From Brevibacillus_D fluminis_A (GTDB lineage Bacteria > Bacillota > Bacilli > Brevibacillales > Brevibacillaceae): 64,000 nt of DNA. The notes under the pieces were generated by a model. That model was given only the letters and a program-made list of their open reading frames with translations, was not told where the DNA came from and did not search any database. The stretch covers positions 2,288,001-2,352,000 of the forward strand of contig NZ_CM125436.1 of the NCBI RefSeq assembly GCF_052072235.1, in the 5' to 3' direction. Positions 26,473 to 35,499 of the stretch are shown here, piece by piece. A program made the translations under genes and the position numbers. Each line of letters opens with the position of its first letter. Within the stretch, counting starts at the first letter, position 1.

Positions 26473-27619
26473 GCGGTTCGCGCGCTGGCTGCTTCCGGTT
26501 GCAGCGGCCAGCCTCTTGCTTTCGGGCTGCGCGCTTTTTCCGAAGGAAGAGGCGGTGCTCGCCCCTCCGCTGGTGGAACCGGCGCCTGTCAGCTACGAGG
26601 TGGCAAAGGTAGAGCGGGAAACCATCGCAAAATCGATAAAAGGCAGCAGCACCTTCACGTCCCTGGTCAAGCACGAGCTGTATTTCCGCGATCCGACCGA
26701 GCCTTTGCAATCGTTCGATGTGAAGGTGGGCGATCATGTGAAAAAGGGGCAGGTTGTGGCTACCCTCGACGCAGGTGATATTGAGCTTGATATTCAAACG
26801 GCTGAGTTCGAGCTGAAAAAAGCGCAGCTCGAGCTGAAAGCGGCGCAAATGAACGATCCGTATACGCTGGAAGGCGCAAAGCTTGAACTGGCCCGCGCGG
26901 AGCTGTACGCCAAGGTCGACGAGACGAAGCTGGCTGCGCTCGATGTCGCGAAAGCCAAGCTCCGCGTCGCCGAGCTGCAGGATACACAGAAAAAGCGCTA
27001 CGAGATCGAAGTCGCGCAGATGAATGTGAGCGAAAAACAAATGCGGTTGCAAACATTGAAGAAGAAATATGAAGATACCCGTCTCGTCTCACCGATCGAC
27101 GGGGAGGTCACGTTCGTGAGCAACGAAGCGGTGGGCGATAAGCCGCAAGCCTTGCAGCCGCTCGTGACCGTCGCGGACCCTGCGAAGCTGTTCGTCCTCT
27201 ACAAGGCGCCGGATGCCGAGTACCTCAAGGAAATCGAGGTGGGCATGCGCGTATCGTTAACGCTCAAGGACAACACAAAGCTGGATGGACGGGTCGTCCA
27301 GGCGCCAAACGGCATTCCCGCCGATTTGACGGAAGCCCAGTTCAAGGAGCATGGCGACAGCCTGGTCATCGCGGCCGACAAGTTGCCAGACAAGGTGGAG
27401 ATGGGGACACCGGTCGACCTGGAAATCAAGCTGGCCCGGCATGAGGGCGCGCTGACGATTCCGCTAAAAGCGCTGCACGAATTCGATGGTCGCCATTTTG
27501 TGCAAGTTCTGGATGGGAAGAGCAAACGCGAGATCGACGTGGAGACAGGCATACAAAATGCGCTCAAAGTGGAAATTGTCAAAGGGCTGCAAGAGGGCCA
27601 AACGGTGATCATGGAATAG
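26456..27619 (+). CDS. HlyD/MFP-type adaptor lipoprotein of ABC exporter
   Basis: This 387-residue lipoprotein has signal peptide and lipobox LLLSGC (C25). After it come a lipoyl-like half (DVKVGDHVKKGQVVATL), a long alpha-helical hairpin (about 110-200, rich in A, E, L, K), and the returning barrel VSPIDGEVTFVSN. In Gram-positives such MFPs (for example YknX) work with a FtsX-like permease. The start is ATG 26456 inside the ATPase gene; an earlier frame start at 26381 would remove the signal peptide from the N-terminus. Confidence 0.85.
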   Translation: MKPNAERFARWLLPVAAASLLLSGCALFPKEEAVLAPPLVEPAPVSYEVAKVERETIAKSIKGSSTFTSLVKHELYFRDPTEPLQSFDVKVGDHVKKGQVVATLDAGDIELDIQTAEFELKKAQLELKAAQMNDPYTLEGAKLELARAELYAKVDETKLAALDVAKAKLRVAELQDTQKKRYEIEVAQMNVSEKQMRLQTLKKKYEDTRLVSPIDGEVTFVSNEAVGDKPQALQPLVTVADPAKLFVLYKAPDAEYLKEIEVGMRVSLTLKDNTKLDGRVVQAPNGIPADLTEAQFKEHGDSLVIAADKLPDKVEMGTPVDLEIKLARHEGALTIPLKALHEFDGRHFVQVLDGKSKREIDVETGIQNALKVEIVKGLQEGQTVIME

Positions 27620-27631
27620 GAGGGGCGGCGC

Positions 27632-30511
27632 ATGGCATTTTTGTTTATGATCGTCCGCAAAATGGCTGCCAACCGCTGGCTGGCAGCAAGCCTGCTCCTG
27701 GGCATGATCATTGCGGTATCGCTGGTTTCAAGCATTCCGGCATTCACCTCTGGCATGTTGCAGCAGCTGTTGGTGAAAGATTTGGAAGCGTATCAGGAGC
27801 AAAGCATGCAATATCCGGGCGGGCTCGAACTGACCTTGCATTTCAACAAGGCGAAACCGGAAAATCGCGCATTCGCCGAAAGCTTCGGACGAAAAGCGCA
27901 GCAAGAGCATCTGGATGGTCTGGATTTGCCTGCGATCAGCCAGGTGGACATGCTGCAGACGATCCCGCTCACAAGCCAGCTCATCCGGAACCAGAAGCGG
28001 CAGGAAGGGGAAACCCACGCGAGCGTGGCGCTCACCTCTTTTCGCGACATGGACAAGCACCTTGCTCTGATCGATGGCAGGCTGCCGGAACCGCAGCCAA
28101 AGGATGGCGTCTATGAAGCGTTGGTCACGGAAACTGCGCTCAAGAAACGCAATCTGGTGCTCGGCAATGAGTTCGTCTTGACCACGCCGGAGAAAAAAGA
28201 GATCCGCGTCCGAATCGTCGGCGTGTTTAACGAAAAAGGGGGAAACGACCCATACTGGTTCACGGATGTGAGCACGTTTGTCTCGAGTTTTTTTCTGCCG
28301 TATCCGTCGCTCAAGGACGGGATTCTCGCCGAACATCCGATTTTGTCCACCGTCAAGTATTACTGGGCGTTCGATTATCATCAGATCGATGTCGGGCAAA
28401 AGGAGGCGCTGGCAGGGCTGGAACAGGCGATGAAGCAGGACGCGCTTTCGCTGGGGGTGGACAAGTCAGAGTTTGGCTTCCGTTTTCCCGTATCCGGCGT
28501 CATCACGCAGTACGATGCCAAACGGGCGCAGTATGAGCTTGTGCTCTGGTCGCTGTACGTCCCCGTTTTCGTCATGCTGGGGCTGTATTTGGTCATGGTC
28601 GTGCGTCTGATCATCGATCGGCAGCGGACGGAAATCGCCGTGCTGGCGAGCCGCGGGGGCAGTCCGCGACAGATTTTTGCGATTTATTTGTGGGAAATTG
28701 TTTTGCTTGGCAGCGTGGCGTATCTCGTCGGTCCGTTTTTGGGTGTACAGCTCGGCCGCATGCTGGGCGTCTCCAACGGGTTTCTCGAATTCGTGGACCG
28801 GTCCGGCTTGCGGGTGACATTATCCGGCGACATTTTCCTGTATGCGCTTTGGACGATTCTCGCCTGCGTCGTGATCTTGCTTGTTCCCGTGGCGCTTGCG
28901 ACGCGGCAAAATATCATCAGCCACAAGCTAGCCGTGGCTCGTGCCCAAGGGCAGCCGGTCTGGCACCGATTTTTTCTCGATGTGTTTTTGCTGCTGGTGG
29001 CCGGGTATGGCTGGTACTCGTACCAGCGCGCGATCAGCCCCGAGCAGGCAGCAGACGGCGTGGCTGCGCATACCGGAAGCGTGGATGCGCTGCTCTTTTT
29101 TGTTCCGGTCCTGTTTGTACTGGGGACGGGCCTGTTGTGTTTGCGTCTGTACCCATGGCTGCTCACGTGCATTTTCTGGCTTGGCAAGCGAATCTGGCCG
29201 CCTGCGGTCTATACCACATTGGTGCAGGTGGGGCGCTCGACACGGCAGTATCAGTTCATGATGATGTTCATCGTGATGACGGTTGCGGTCGGGCTGTACA
29301 GCGCGAGCATGGCGCGTACGCTGAATCAAAACATGGAGGAGCTTTTGCGGTACCGCAATGGCGCGGACATCCGGATGAAGGTGGACTGGCGGGACAACCA
29401 GCCGGTGCGCCTGATCGTGCGCGGTCCGAACGCCGGCGGACAGGGCGAGGATGCGGTGCAGCCCGAGAAGCAAACCGTGGTCAAGTACGAAGAGCCGCCT
29501 TTCGCACCGTTTACAAAGCTGCCGGGCGTCTCCCATGCTGCGCGGGTGTTCGTAAAAGACATGGGGGTGGCACAGCATGCCGCCGATCAGGTCGAGCACG
29601 TCAAGATCATGGGGATCGACCCGAAGGAATTCGGCGAGACGGTATGGTTCAAAACAGGCTTGATGCCGCATCACCTCAATGATTATTTGAATTTGCTGGC
29701 GGGTGAACCGAGCGCTGTGCTCATCTCCCGTTCGCTCGCGGACAAGCTGGCGCTGAAGCCGGGAGACTCGATCCGGCTGTCGTGGAAAGGCGGGCGGCCC
29801 GGCGATTTCACCGTGTACGGCATCGTGGACTATTGGCCGTCGTGGAATCCGCAGCCGAGCAAGGATGACTATGGCAATGTGACCGAATCGTATCTGGTCA
29901 TCGCGAACTTGCCGCAAATTCAGGACAAAATGTGGCTCGAACCGTATGAGGTATGGGTAAAACTGGAACCGCAAGCGTCGACCCAGTCGCTGTACCAAGC
30001 GATTGCGGCACAAAACATTCCGGTGACCCAGCTGTTGAATGTCAATCAGGAGCTGATCAAAACCAAGACATCGGCTTTTTACCTTGGCATGAACGGCTCG
30101 CTTACGCTCGGCTTTTTGCTGTCCATGCTCGTGACGTTCACCGGATATTTGATTTACTGGATTTTGACATTGGGTGCAAGAAAGCTGCAGTACGGCGTAT
30201 TTCGCGCGATGGGTCTGTCCTTCGGGGAGTTGGTCTGGATGCTTGCCATCGAGCAAGTGCTGACGTTTGGCGTCGCCTTTTTGCTCGGCATCGGGATCGG
30301 AAAGCTGTGCAACACGCTGTTTTTGCCAGCGCTTGCGATTTACGTGAACGCGCAGGCGCAGGTGCCGCCGTTTGCCATCGCCTCGCGCACAATCGATGAA
30401 CTGCTGATTTACGGCTTCATCGCGTTGACGCTCTTCATCGGCCTCGGTATTTTGGCCATGCTGCTTTCGCGGCTGCAGATTCACCAAGCGGTCAAGCTCG
30501 GGGAGGATTAA
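27632..30511 (+). CDS. FtsX-like ABC exporter permease, 959 residues
   Basis: This large permease has a first membrane helix at about 14-34, an extracellular MacB-like periplasmic-core domain, then two clusters of helices (around 305-460 and 820-950) typical of a doubled FtsX-type permease with about ten helices in all. Related large permeases in Firmicutes and Actinobacteria export lipids, peptides or antibiotics; the substrate is unknown. GGAGGGG precedes the ATG, 12 bp after the adaptor gene. Confidence 0.85.
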   Translation: MAFLFMIVRKMAANRWLAASLLLGMIIAVSLVSSIPAFTSGMLQQLLVKDLEAYQEQSMQYPGGLELTLHFNKAKPENRAFAESFGRKAQQEHLDGLDLPAISQVDMLQTIPLTSQLIRNQKRQEGETHASVALTSFRDMDKHLALIDGRLPEPQPKDGVYEALVTETALKKRNLVLGNEFVLTTPEKKEIRVRIVGVFNEKGGNDPYWFTDVSTFVSSFFLPYPSLKDGILAEHPILSTVKYYWAFDYHQIDVGQKEALAGLEQAMKQDALSLGVDKSEFGFRFPVSGVITQYDAKRAQYELVLWSLYVPVFVMLGLYLVMVVRLIIDRQRTEIAVLASRGGSPRQIFAIYLWEIVLLGSVAYLVGPFLGVQLGRMLGVSNGFLEFVDRSGLRVTLSGDIFLYALWTILACVVILLVPVALATRQNIISHKLAVARAQGQPVWHRFFLDVFLLLVAGYGWYSYQRAISPEQAADGVAAHTGSVDALLFFVPVLFVLGTGLLCLRLYPWLLTCIFWLGKRIWPPAVYTTLVQVGRSTRQYQFMMMFIVMTVAVGLYSASMARTLNQNMEELLRYRNGADIRMKVDWRDNQPVRLIVRGPNAGGQGEDAVQPEKQTVVKYEEPPFAPFTKLPGVSHAARVFVKDMGVAQHAADQVEHVKIMGIDPKEFGETVWFKTGLMPHHLNDYLNLLAGEPSAVLISRSLADKLALKPGDSIRLSWKGGRPGDFTVYGIVDYWPSWNPQPSKDDYGNVTESYLVIANLPQIQDKMWLEPYEVWVKLEPQASTQSLYQAIAAQNIPVTQLLNVNQELIKTKTSAFYLGMNGSLTLGFLLSMLVTFTGYLIYWILTLGARKLQYGVFRAMGLSFGELVWMLAIEQVLTFGVAFLLGIGIGKLCNTLFLPALAIYVNAQAQVPPFAIASRTIDELLIYGFIALTLFIGLGILAMLLSRLQIHQAVKLGED

Positions 30512-30513
30512 GG

Positions 30514-31368
30514 ATGATTGTTTGCGAAAATTTGGTGAAAATTTACAAGGTTGCCGACCTCGAGGTGGTGGCCTTGCAAGGGCTGGACATGACGGTCGAA
30601 GCGGGCGAGCTGATGGGCATCATCGGGAACAGCGGCAGCGGCAAATCGACGCTGCTCAACATGCTGGGCGGGCTCGACCGGCCGTCGGCAGGCAAGCTGT
30701 TCGTCGACGGGCAAGATTTGTTCCGCATGACCAATGCCCAGCTCGTAGCTTACAAGCTCGCCACGGTCGGGTTCGTCTGGCAAAACAATGCCCGCAACCT
30801 GATCCCGTATCTCACCGCGCTGCAAAATGTCGAGATGCCGATGCTGCTTGCGGGCAAGCGCGATCGCAAGTGGGCGCTGGAGCTGTTGGACATGGTTGGC
30901 CTTGGCCATCGCAAACATAATCAATTGCACCAGCTGTCTGGCGGCGAGCAGCAGCGTGTCGCGATCGCCATCGCGCTGGCAAACCGGCCCAAGTTGCTGC
31001 TGGCCGATGAGCCGACAGGAAGTGTGGACACGCGGACGGCATCGATCATCCTGGACATTTTTCAGGAGTTGAACCGTTCGCTTGGCTTGACGGTGGTCAT
31101 CGTGACACATGATGTGCAGCTTGCCCGTCAGGTCGACCGCGTCGTCTCGATTCGGGACGGCAAAACATCGAGTGAGATTCTCCGGCGAGAATCGGCGACC
31201 GAGCAAAGCGAGGAAGGAGTCGTTCACGAAGAGCTGGCGGTGCTCGACCGGGCTGGCCGTATGCAGATTCCGCGCGAGTATTTGCAGGCGATCGGACTTG
31301 AGGAAGGCGACAACAAGCTGCGCATCGAGCTTGCGGACGGGCGCATTGTTCTGCTTCCGCCGCGGTAA
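30514..31368 (+). CDS. ABC ATPase with C-terminal AbrB-like extension
   Basis: This second ATPase of the cluster (284 residues) has GNSGSGKST, LSGGEQQR and LLLADEPTGSVDT. Residues about 240-284 extend past the ATPase fold with LDRAGRMQIPREYLQAIGL, EGD and a final IELADGRIVLLPP. This looks like the SpoVT/AbrB swapped-hairpin barrel. Such tails are seen in some exporter ATPases and may dimerise or regulate. Its start is 2 bp after the permease stop. How two ATPases share one permease (heterodimer or alternative) is unclear. Confidence 0.85.
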   Translation: MIVCENLVKIYKVADLEVVALQGLDMTVEAGELMGIIGNSGSGKSTLLNMLGGLDRPSAGKLFVDGQDLFRMTNAQLVAYKLATVGFVWQNNARNLIPYLTALQNVEMPMLLAGKRDRKWALELLDMVGLGHRKHNQLHQLSGGEQQRVAIAIALANRPKLLLADEPTGSVDTRTASIILDIFQELNRSLGLTVVIVTHDVQLARQVDRVVSIRDGKTSSEILRRESATEQSEEGVVHEELAVLDRAGRMQIPREYLQAIGLEEGDNKLRIELADGRIVLLPPR

Positions 31369-31373
31369 CGAGC

Positions 31374-31425
31374 AAAAAAAGAGCCTGGAAGAGCCGCCAC
31401 GTGGCTGGCTGATTCCAGGCTTTTT
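31374..31425. terminator. Bidirectional terminator, ABC exporter/fabF
   Basis: AGCCTGGAA (31382-31390) pairs with TTCCAGGCT (31413-31421), flanked by seven A on the left and five T on the right. It serves both convergent transcripts. Confidence 0.75.
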
Positions 31426-31453
31426 GCGATTTGCGAACACACATGCCGGGGTA

Positions 31454-32695
31454 TTACGATTCTTCGAATGTTTTGCACACGATCACCGCATTGTGACCGC
31501 CAAAACCGAATGAGTTGGACAGCCCGATCGCAAGCTTGGCCTCGCGCGCGACATGCGGCACATAGTCGAGATCGCATGCCGGGTCCGGATTGTCCAGATT
31601 GATGGTCGGCGGGATGATGCCCGTCTGCAAGCTTTTGACCAGTGCGATTGCTTCTACCGCGCTGGCGGCTCCGAGCAGATGGCCGGTCATCGACTTGTTG
31701 GCGGTGACGGGAACGCGGTAGGCATGCTCGCCAAACAGCTTTTTGATCGCCACCGTTTCCGAGAGGTCACCTACACCTGTGCTGGTTGCATGCGCGCTGA
31801 TCATATCCACGTCTGTTGGCGCAAGGCCGGCATCTTGCAAGGCCAGCTTCATCGCCTGATAGGCGCCGCGCCCTTCCGGATGTGTCGCGACGATATGGTA
31901 CGCATCGGATGTCGCGCCGTATCCGATCACCTCGGCGTAGATGCGCGCATTCCGCTTTTTGGCATGGGAGAGCGATTCAAGCACCAGGATGCCGGCTCCT
32001 TCGGCCATCACAAAGCCGTCGCGATCCCGATCAAACGGACGGCTGGCGCGAGTCGGTTCGTCATTGCGGCTGGACAAGGCGGTTGCATTGGAAAAGCTGC
32101 CAAGCGAAATCTCGGTGATCGCCGCTTCCGTCCCGCCAGCAATTACCACATCGGCCCCATTCGTGCGGATCAGCCGCAGCGCTTCGCCGATCGCCGTGTT
32201 CCCGATCGAGCAGGCGGTGACCGGCGCCATCGTCGGCCCTGTGAAGCCGTGCGTGATGCTGATCATCGCAGCCGCCATGTTGGCGATCATCATCGGCACC
32301 AATGTCGGGCTGATGCGCTCCGGTCCACGCTTGTGCAAGACAGCTTCCTGTTCGAGCAAGGTCTGGATGCCCCCGATGCCGGAACCGACGTAGACGGCCA
32401 CCCGCTCGCGGTCAAGCTCATCGCTTACAAGCTGGGCATCTGCCAGCGCCTGATTGGCCGCCGCCATGGCAAATTGACAAAAGCGATCCATCCGCCGCGC
32501 TTCCTTTCGGCCCAACAGCGCTTCCGGATCGAAGTCGCGGACAAGCCCCGCGATCCTGGTTTTATATCGGGTTACGTCAAATGTATCGATCGTCGAAATG
32601 GCCGATTCGCCTCGGACCAAGCGATTCCAAAACTGTTCCACATCATTTCCCAGAGGCGAGATGACGCCTGCCCCTGTAATCACGACTCTTTCCAT
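31454..32695 (-). CDS. fabF: 3-oxoacyl-ACP synthase II (FabF-like)
   Basis: This 413-residue KAS II extends acyl-ACP with malonyl-ACP. The Cys-His-His triad is visible: C in VTACSIGNTAIG, H in SAHATSTGVGD, H in NKSMTGHLLGAA with its lysine. The usual NAHGTST is altered to SAHATST, so it may be a secondary paralogue rather than the housekeeping enzyme, and no fabH is adjacent. AGGAGG lies 8 bases before ATG 32695. It faces a MmyB-like regulator, a family for which fatty-acid binding is known. Confidence 0.88.
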   Translation of the reverse strand: MERVVITGAGVISPLGNDVEQFWNRLVRGESAISTIDTFDVTRYKTRIAGLVRDFDPEALLGRKEARRMDRFCQFAMAAANQALADAQLVSDELDRERVAVYVGSGIGGIQTLLEQEAVLHKRGPERISPTLVPMMIANMAAAMISITHGFTGPTMAPVTACSIGNTAIGEALRLIRTNGADVVIAGGTEAAITEISLGSFSNATALSSRNDEPTRASRPFDRDRDGFVMAEGAGILVLESLSHAKKRNARIYAEVIGYGATSDAYHIVATHPEGRGAYQAMKLALQDAGLAPTDVDMISAHATSTGVGDLSETVAIKKLFGEHAYRVPVTANKSMTGHLLGAASAVEAIALVKSLQTGIIPPTINLDNPDPACDLDYVPHVAREAKLAIGLSNSFGFGGHNAVIVCKTFEES

Positions 32696-32772
32696 CGTAA
32701 TCCTCCTTTGCTAGCGGTGGGATACTTGTATCTTTACATAGCGTTTATCCTATTACAAGTTGCTGTTTATCC

Positions 32773-32789
32773 TAGTATAATAGGTACTA
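32773..32789. promoter_or_regulatory. Inverted repeat TAGTA-N7-TACTA in fabF promoter region
   Basis: TAGTA (32773-32777) and TACTA (32785-32789) flank an A/T-rich centre that also offers a TATTAT-like -10 on the minus strand. Half-sites recall FapR boxes, but the spacer is longer than I remember for FapR, so assignment is weak. Confidence 0.3.
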
Positions 32790-32806
32790 CCTTAGTTAGA
32801 AAACCT

Positions 32807-32833
32807 GGCTACGCCAAGCTTTTTGGCGGAGCC
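32807..32833. other. Hairpin between fabF and XRE/MmyB regulator
   Basis: GGCTACGCCAA (32807-32817) and TTGGCGGAGCC (32823-32833) form an 11-bp stem with one mismatch and a 5-nt loop. The right arm overlaps a possible -35 (TTGGCG) for the regulator. No T-run follows. Confidence 0.45.
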
Positions 32834-32851
32834 GCGGTTGCACTTATACTG

Positions 32852-32876
32852 GATAAGAATTTTCTAAATTCTTATC
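32852..32876. promoter_or_regulatory. Perfect 11-bp inverted repeat, likely operator of XRE/MmyB regulator
   Basis: GATAAGAATTT (32852-32862), TCT, AAATTCTTATC (32866-32876) is a perfect palindrome. It begins 2 bp after a TATACT -10 (32845-32850), so bound protein would block initiation of the regulator gene. Confidence 0.6.
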
Positions 32877-32901
32877 TGTGCCAAAAAAGGAGCGCATCGG
32901 C

Positions 32902-33753
32902 ATGAATCATCATACGAGACGGCAAGAATTGTCCGTCTTTCTGAAAACCCAGCGGGCCAAAATTCTTCCGCAGTCGGTAGGACTTGCCCCCGGGACGCGC
33001 AGGCGCACGCCAGGGCTGCGCAGGGAAGAGGTCGCCCAGCTGGCAGGTGTCAGCTTGACCTGGTACACCTGGCTGGAGCAGGGACGGGACATCCAGGCGT
33101 CCAAATCCGTCCTGGATGCGATCGCGACGGCATTGCAGCTCACCATCGACGAACGGAAATATTTGCACGCGCTGGCATCGGAAGGAGGCGCGGGAGCAGG
33201 ACTGGTCGGGAAGCAGGAGGAAGAGCCGCAGATCAGTCCGGCCCTGCAGCGGATTTTGCAGGAGCTGCGCTTTTGCCCGACGATCATTACGGATCGCCGC
33301 TGCCAGATCGTCGGCTGGAATCAAGCTGCGGCACACGTGTTTCTGGACTTCCAGACCGTTCCGGTCGACGAGCGCAATCTGATCCGGCTGGTATTTTCCC
33401 GCAAGGAGCTGCGCCGGCTCGCCGTCAACTGGGAGCATTTCGTCAAAGGATTCCTTTCGATTTTTCGCGCCTATTACGGGCAGTATTTGGAGGATGAGTG
33501 GTACGATCTGTTTCTTGGCGAGATGAAGGAGGAGTACCCCGAGTTCGATCGGCTGTGGGAGCAAAGCCGGGTCAGCACCGCCCCGGAAGTCTTGATCGAA
33601 TTCCGGCATTCGCGCGGCGGAAAAATGCTGTTCGAGCTGACCTCGCTGCAGGTGCAGGGAAGCGCGGATTTGCGCTTGAGCGTGTATACGCCTGCGGCAG
33701 AAACGTCGACAGAGACGAAACTGCGGCAGCTGATGGAGCGGAATGGGGAGTAA
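32902..33753 (+). CDS. XRE-family regulator with MmyB-like ligand domain
   Basis: This 283-residue protein has an XRE helix-turn-helix (TPGLRREEVAQLAGVSLTWYTWLEQGRDI, then SVLDAIATAL) and a C-terminal MmyB-like domain (residues ~105-280, with VGWNQAA and SADLRLSVYTPA features). MmyB-like domains adopt a PAS-like fold and one structure was found with a fatty acid bound; divergence from fabF fits that. ATG 32902 has AAAGGAG nine bases upstream; a GTG at 32878 is less likely. Confidence 0.85.
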   Translation: MNHHTRRQELSVFLKTQRAKILPQSVGLAPGTRRRTPGLRREEVAQLAGVSLTWYTWLEQGRDIQASKSVLDAIATALQLTIDERKYLHALASEGGAGAGLVGKQEEEPQISPALQRILQELRFCPTIITDRRCQIVGWNQAAAHVFLDFQTVPVDERNLIRLVFSRKELRRLAVNWEHFVKGFLSIFRAYYGQYLEDEWYDLFLGEMKEEYPEFDRLWEQSRVSTAPEVLIEFRHSRGGKMLFELTSLQVQGSADLRLSVYTPAAETSTETKLRQLMERNGE

Positions 33754-33787
33754 GGGGCAAGCTTTGCAGCGCCAGACCCATCGGGGA

Positions 33788-33811
33788 ATCGGTCAAATGA
33801 CCGATCGATTT
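33788..33811 (+). terminator. Terminator of XRE/MmyB regulator gene
   Basis: ATCGGTCA (33788-33795), AA, TGACCGAT (33798-33805) followed by CGATTTTC. The T-run is short. Confidence 0.45.
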
Positions 33812-33845
33812 TCTGCTGGAACTCTTTTACACGAGAGGTGGCATC

Positions 33846-34412
33846 ATGGTAAAACGTTTATTTGTTTCAGGATACAAGGCTCACGAGCTTGGCATATTCA
33901 ATGAAAAAAATCCGGGGTTAGCCATTATTAAGAAAGCACTGAAAAGGGAACTCATAAGACTCCTCGAGGAAGAATTGGAATGGGTCATCATATCAGGTCA
34001 ACTCGGGGTAGAAATGTGGGCAGCCGAAACGGTTCTGGAATTAAAAAAGGAGTATCCCCATCTAAAACTGGCGGTCATTACTCCATTTTTGAATCAAGAG
34101 GAAAAGTGGAAAGAAGAGACCCAGGATTACTATAGGACGATTGTGATGCAAGCCGACTATCTCAATAGTGTCTATCAAACACCGTACGAGGGAGTATGGC
34201 AGCTTAAAGAGAAAGACAAATTTTTGCTATCTCATTCAGACGGGATCTTGTTAGTGTACGATGAAGAAAACGAAGGCTCCCCGAAATTTTTAAGTAAGCT
34301 CGCCGCAAGAAAAGCGGAAATGGGCGAATATCAGTTAGTTCGCATTAACGCGTATGACTTGCAGACCATTGCGGAGGAACAGCAGCAAGAATTGTACAAT
34401 GGCGATTTCTAA
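33846..34412 (+). CDS. ypsA: YpsA-like SLOG-superfamily protein (DUF1273)
   Basis: This 188-residue protein matches B. subtilis YpsA throughout: VSGYKAHELGIF, WVIISGQLGVEMWAAE, LKLAVITPF, and SDGILLVYDEENEGSPKF. The fold is that of the SLOG nucleotide/ADP-ribose binding family; YpsA is linked to cell division and oxidative-stress protection in Firmicutes. AGAGGTGG precedes the ATG. The next gene, 94 bp later, is more AT-rich and of unknown role. Confidence 0.9.
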   Translation: MVKRLFVSGYKAHELGIFNEKNPGLAIIKKALKRELIRLLEEELEWVIISGQLGVEMWAAETVLELKKEYPHLKLAVITPFLNQEEKWKEETQDYYRTIVMQADYLNSVYQTPYEGVWQLKEKDKFLLSHSDGILLVYDEENEGSPKFLSKLAARKAEMGEYQLVRINAYDLQTIAEEQQQELYNGDF

Positions 34413-34506
34413 CTAAAGGGAAACCAGCGATGAAACGCTGTGTTGAAACTTTTATCCGGCAGCATACGTATGCTTGTATGAATGTTTGAAAGGGGGAGAG
34501 GAAAGA

Positions 34507-35298
34507 ATGCAGAGCATTCAGAGTTATCGGGCCGAATCAAATATGGAGGCTCATCTGAAAAACGCGTATCGGGAGTGTTGGCAGCGGTTATTGCATGCGA
34601 TTCCTTCCTTAACCGAAGATGAGCTTTTATCGCTATCGAATCCTTTTCTGGTTAAACCCCTTCCTTGCTATCGAAAGGCAAAGAAAAAGGTGTTGTTTGT
34701 TGGACAGGAAACGAACGGCTGGGATTCCTTCGAGCAAACATTGGTAACCTTCAATCGAGAGAGCGAAGAAAATAACCGGGAGGGCATCATTGAATATCTA
34801 CAATGGATGTACGAAGACTTGCGATACCATCGGAAGTGGGATCACACGCCCTTCTGGAAAGGGGTTCGAAGGCTTTTTCAAGCGATTTCACCAGGAGAAG
34901 GCGACGATGGATTTTTGCACACTCAATTAGTACGTTTTGACGTGGGCAATAAGCGACCACCTCATCATATTGAGAACCTGCTCCAACGAGAATATAACAT
35001 ATTGCCCATGGAGATTGCGGCTTTATCACCTGATGTTATTGTTTTTTTGACCGGGCCCTATTACGATGATCGACTCAGGGAAACGTTTCGGAATGTTGGG
35101 AGATTAGGAGACAATCTTGTTTTCGAGCCGATTTCTGGATTCAGAGAAAATGAACTGATTCGTATCGCTCATCCAGTCTTACCTTTTCATACCTACCGAA
35201 CCTATCATCCTGGTTACTCGTTGCAAAGACACGAACAGACTGTTTTTGAACCGATAGAAGATGCCTTACAATCATTAGTAAAAAAATCGGTTCCTTGA
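34507..35298 (+). CDS. Uracil-DNA-glycosylase-like fold protein of unknown function
   Basis: This 263-residue protein starts at ATG 34507 (GGGGGAGAGG upstream). Features resembling the UDG superfamily are VLFVGQETNGW near residue 60, in the place of the GQEP motif A, a central VIVFLTGPYYDD strand, and YHPGYSL near the end in the place of motif B. No catalytic residue can be confirmed. Codon and base composition are AT-richer than the neighbours, as in the defence operon. A role in nucleic-acid metabolism or defence is only a guess. Confidence 0.55.
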   Translation: MQSIQSYRAESNMEAHLKNAYRECWQRLLHAIPSLTEDELLSLSNPFLVKPLPCYRKAKKKVLFVGQETNGWDSFEQTLVTFNRESEENNREGIIEYLQWMYEDLRYHRKWDHTPFWKGVRRLFQAISPGEGDDGFLHTQLVRFDVGNKRPPHHIENLLQREYNILPMEIAALSPDVIVFLTGPYYDDRLRETFRNVGRLGDNLVFEPISGFRENELIRIAHPVLPFHTYRTYHPGYSLQRHEQTVFEPIEDALQSLVKKSVP

Positions 35299-35462
35299 TA
35301 AGGAGAAAGCTCCAAAGAGGCTGAAAGCGGCGATCGATGGTCGTTATCCGCTTGCAGATATTGCTGTTGCCCATCGATATGTAGGGACGGGGCGGAAAAA
35401 AGGAAATGTTGTGATAACGGTTGATCGCGGTGGCGAGAGATGAAGATTGGATTGAAACCCAG

Positions 35463-35491
35463 TTGACACACATCCAGTATTTCACTATACT
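35463..35491 (+). promoter_or_regulatory. Sigma-A promoter of T-box-tyrS
   Basis: Perfect TTGACA (35463-35468) and TATACT (35486-35491), 17 bp apart, directly in front of the T-box leader. Confidence 0.8.
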
Positions 35492-35499
35492 GTTTGTAA

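Noticed and set aside
28928..30487. 519-residue minus-strand ORF
   Set aside because: Antisense to the large ABC permease; shadow due to GC-rich codons.
35299..35462. Possible gene between the UDG-like gene and the T-box
   Set aside because: Only short frames without ribosome sites; the region leads into the tyrS promoter.
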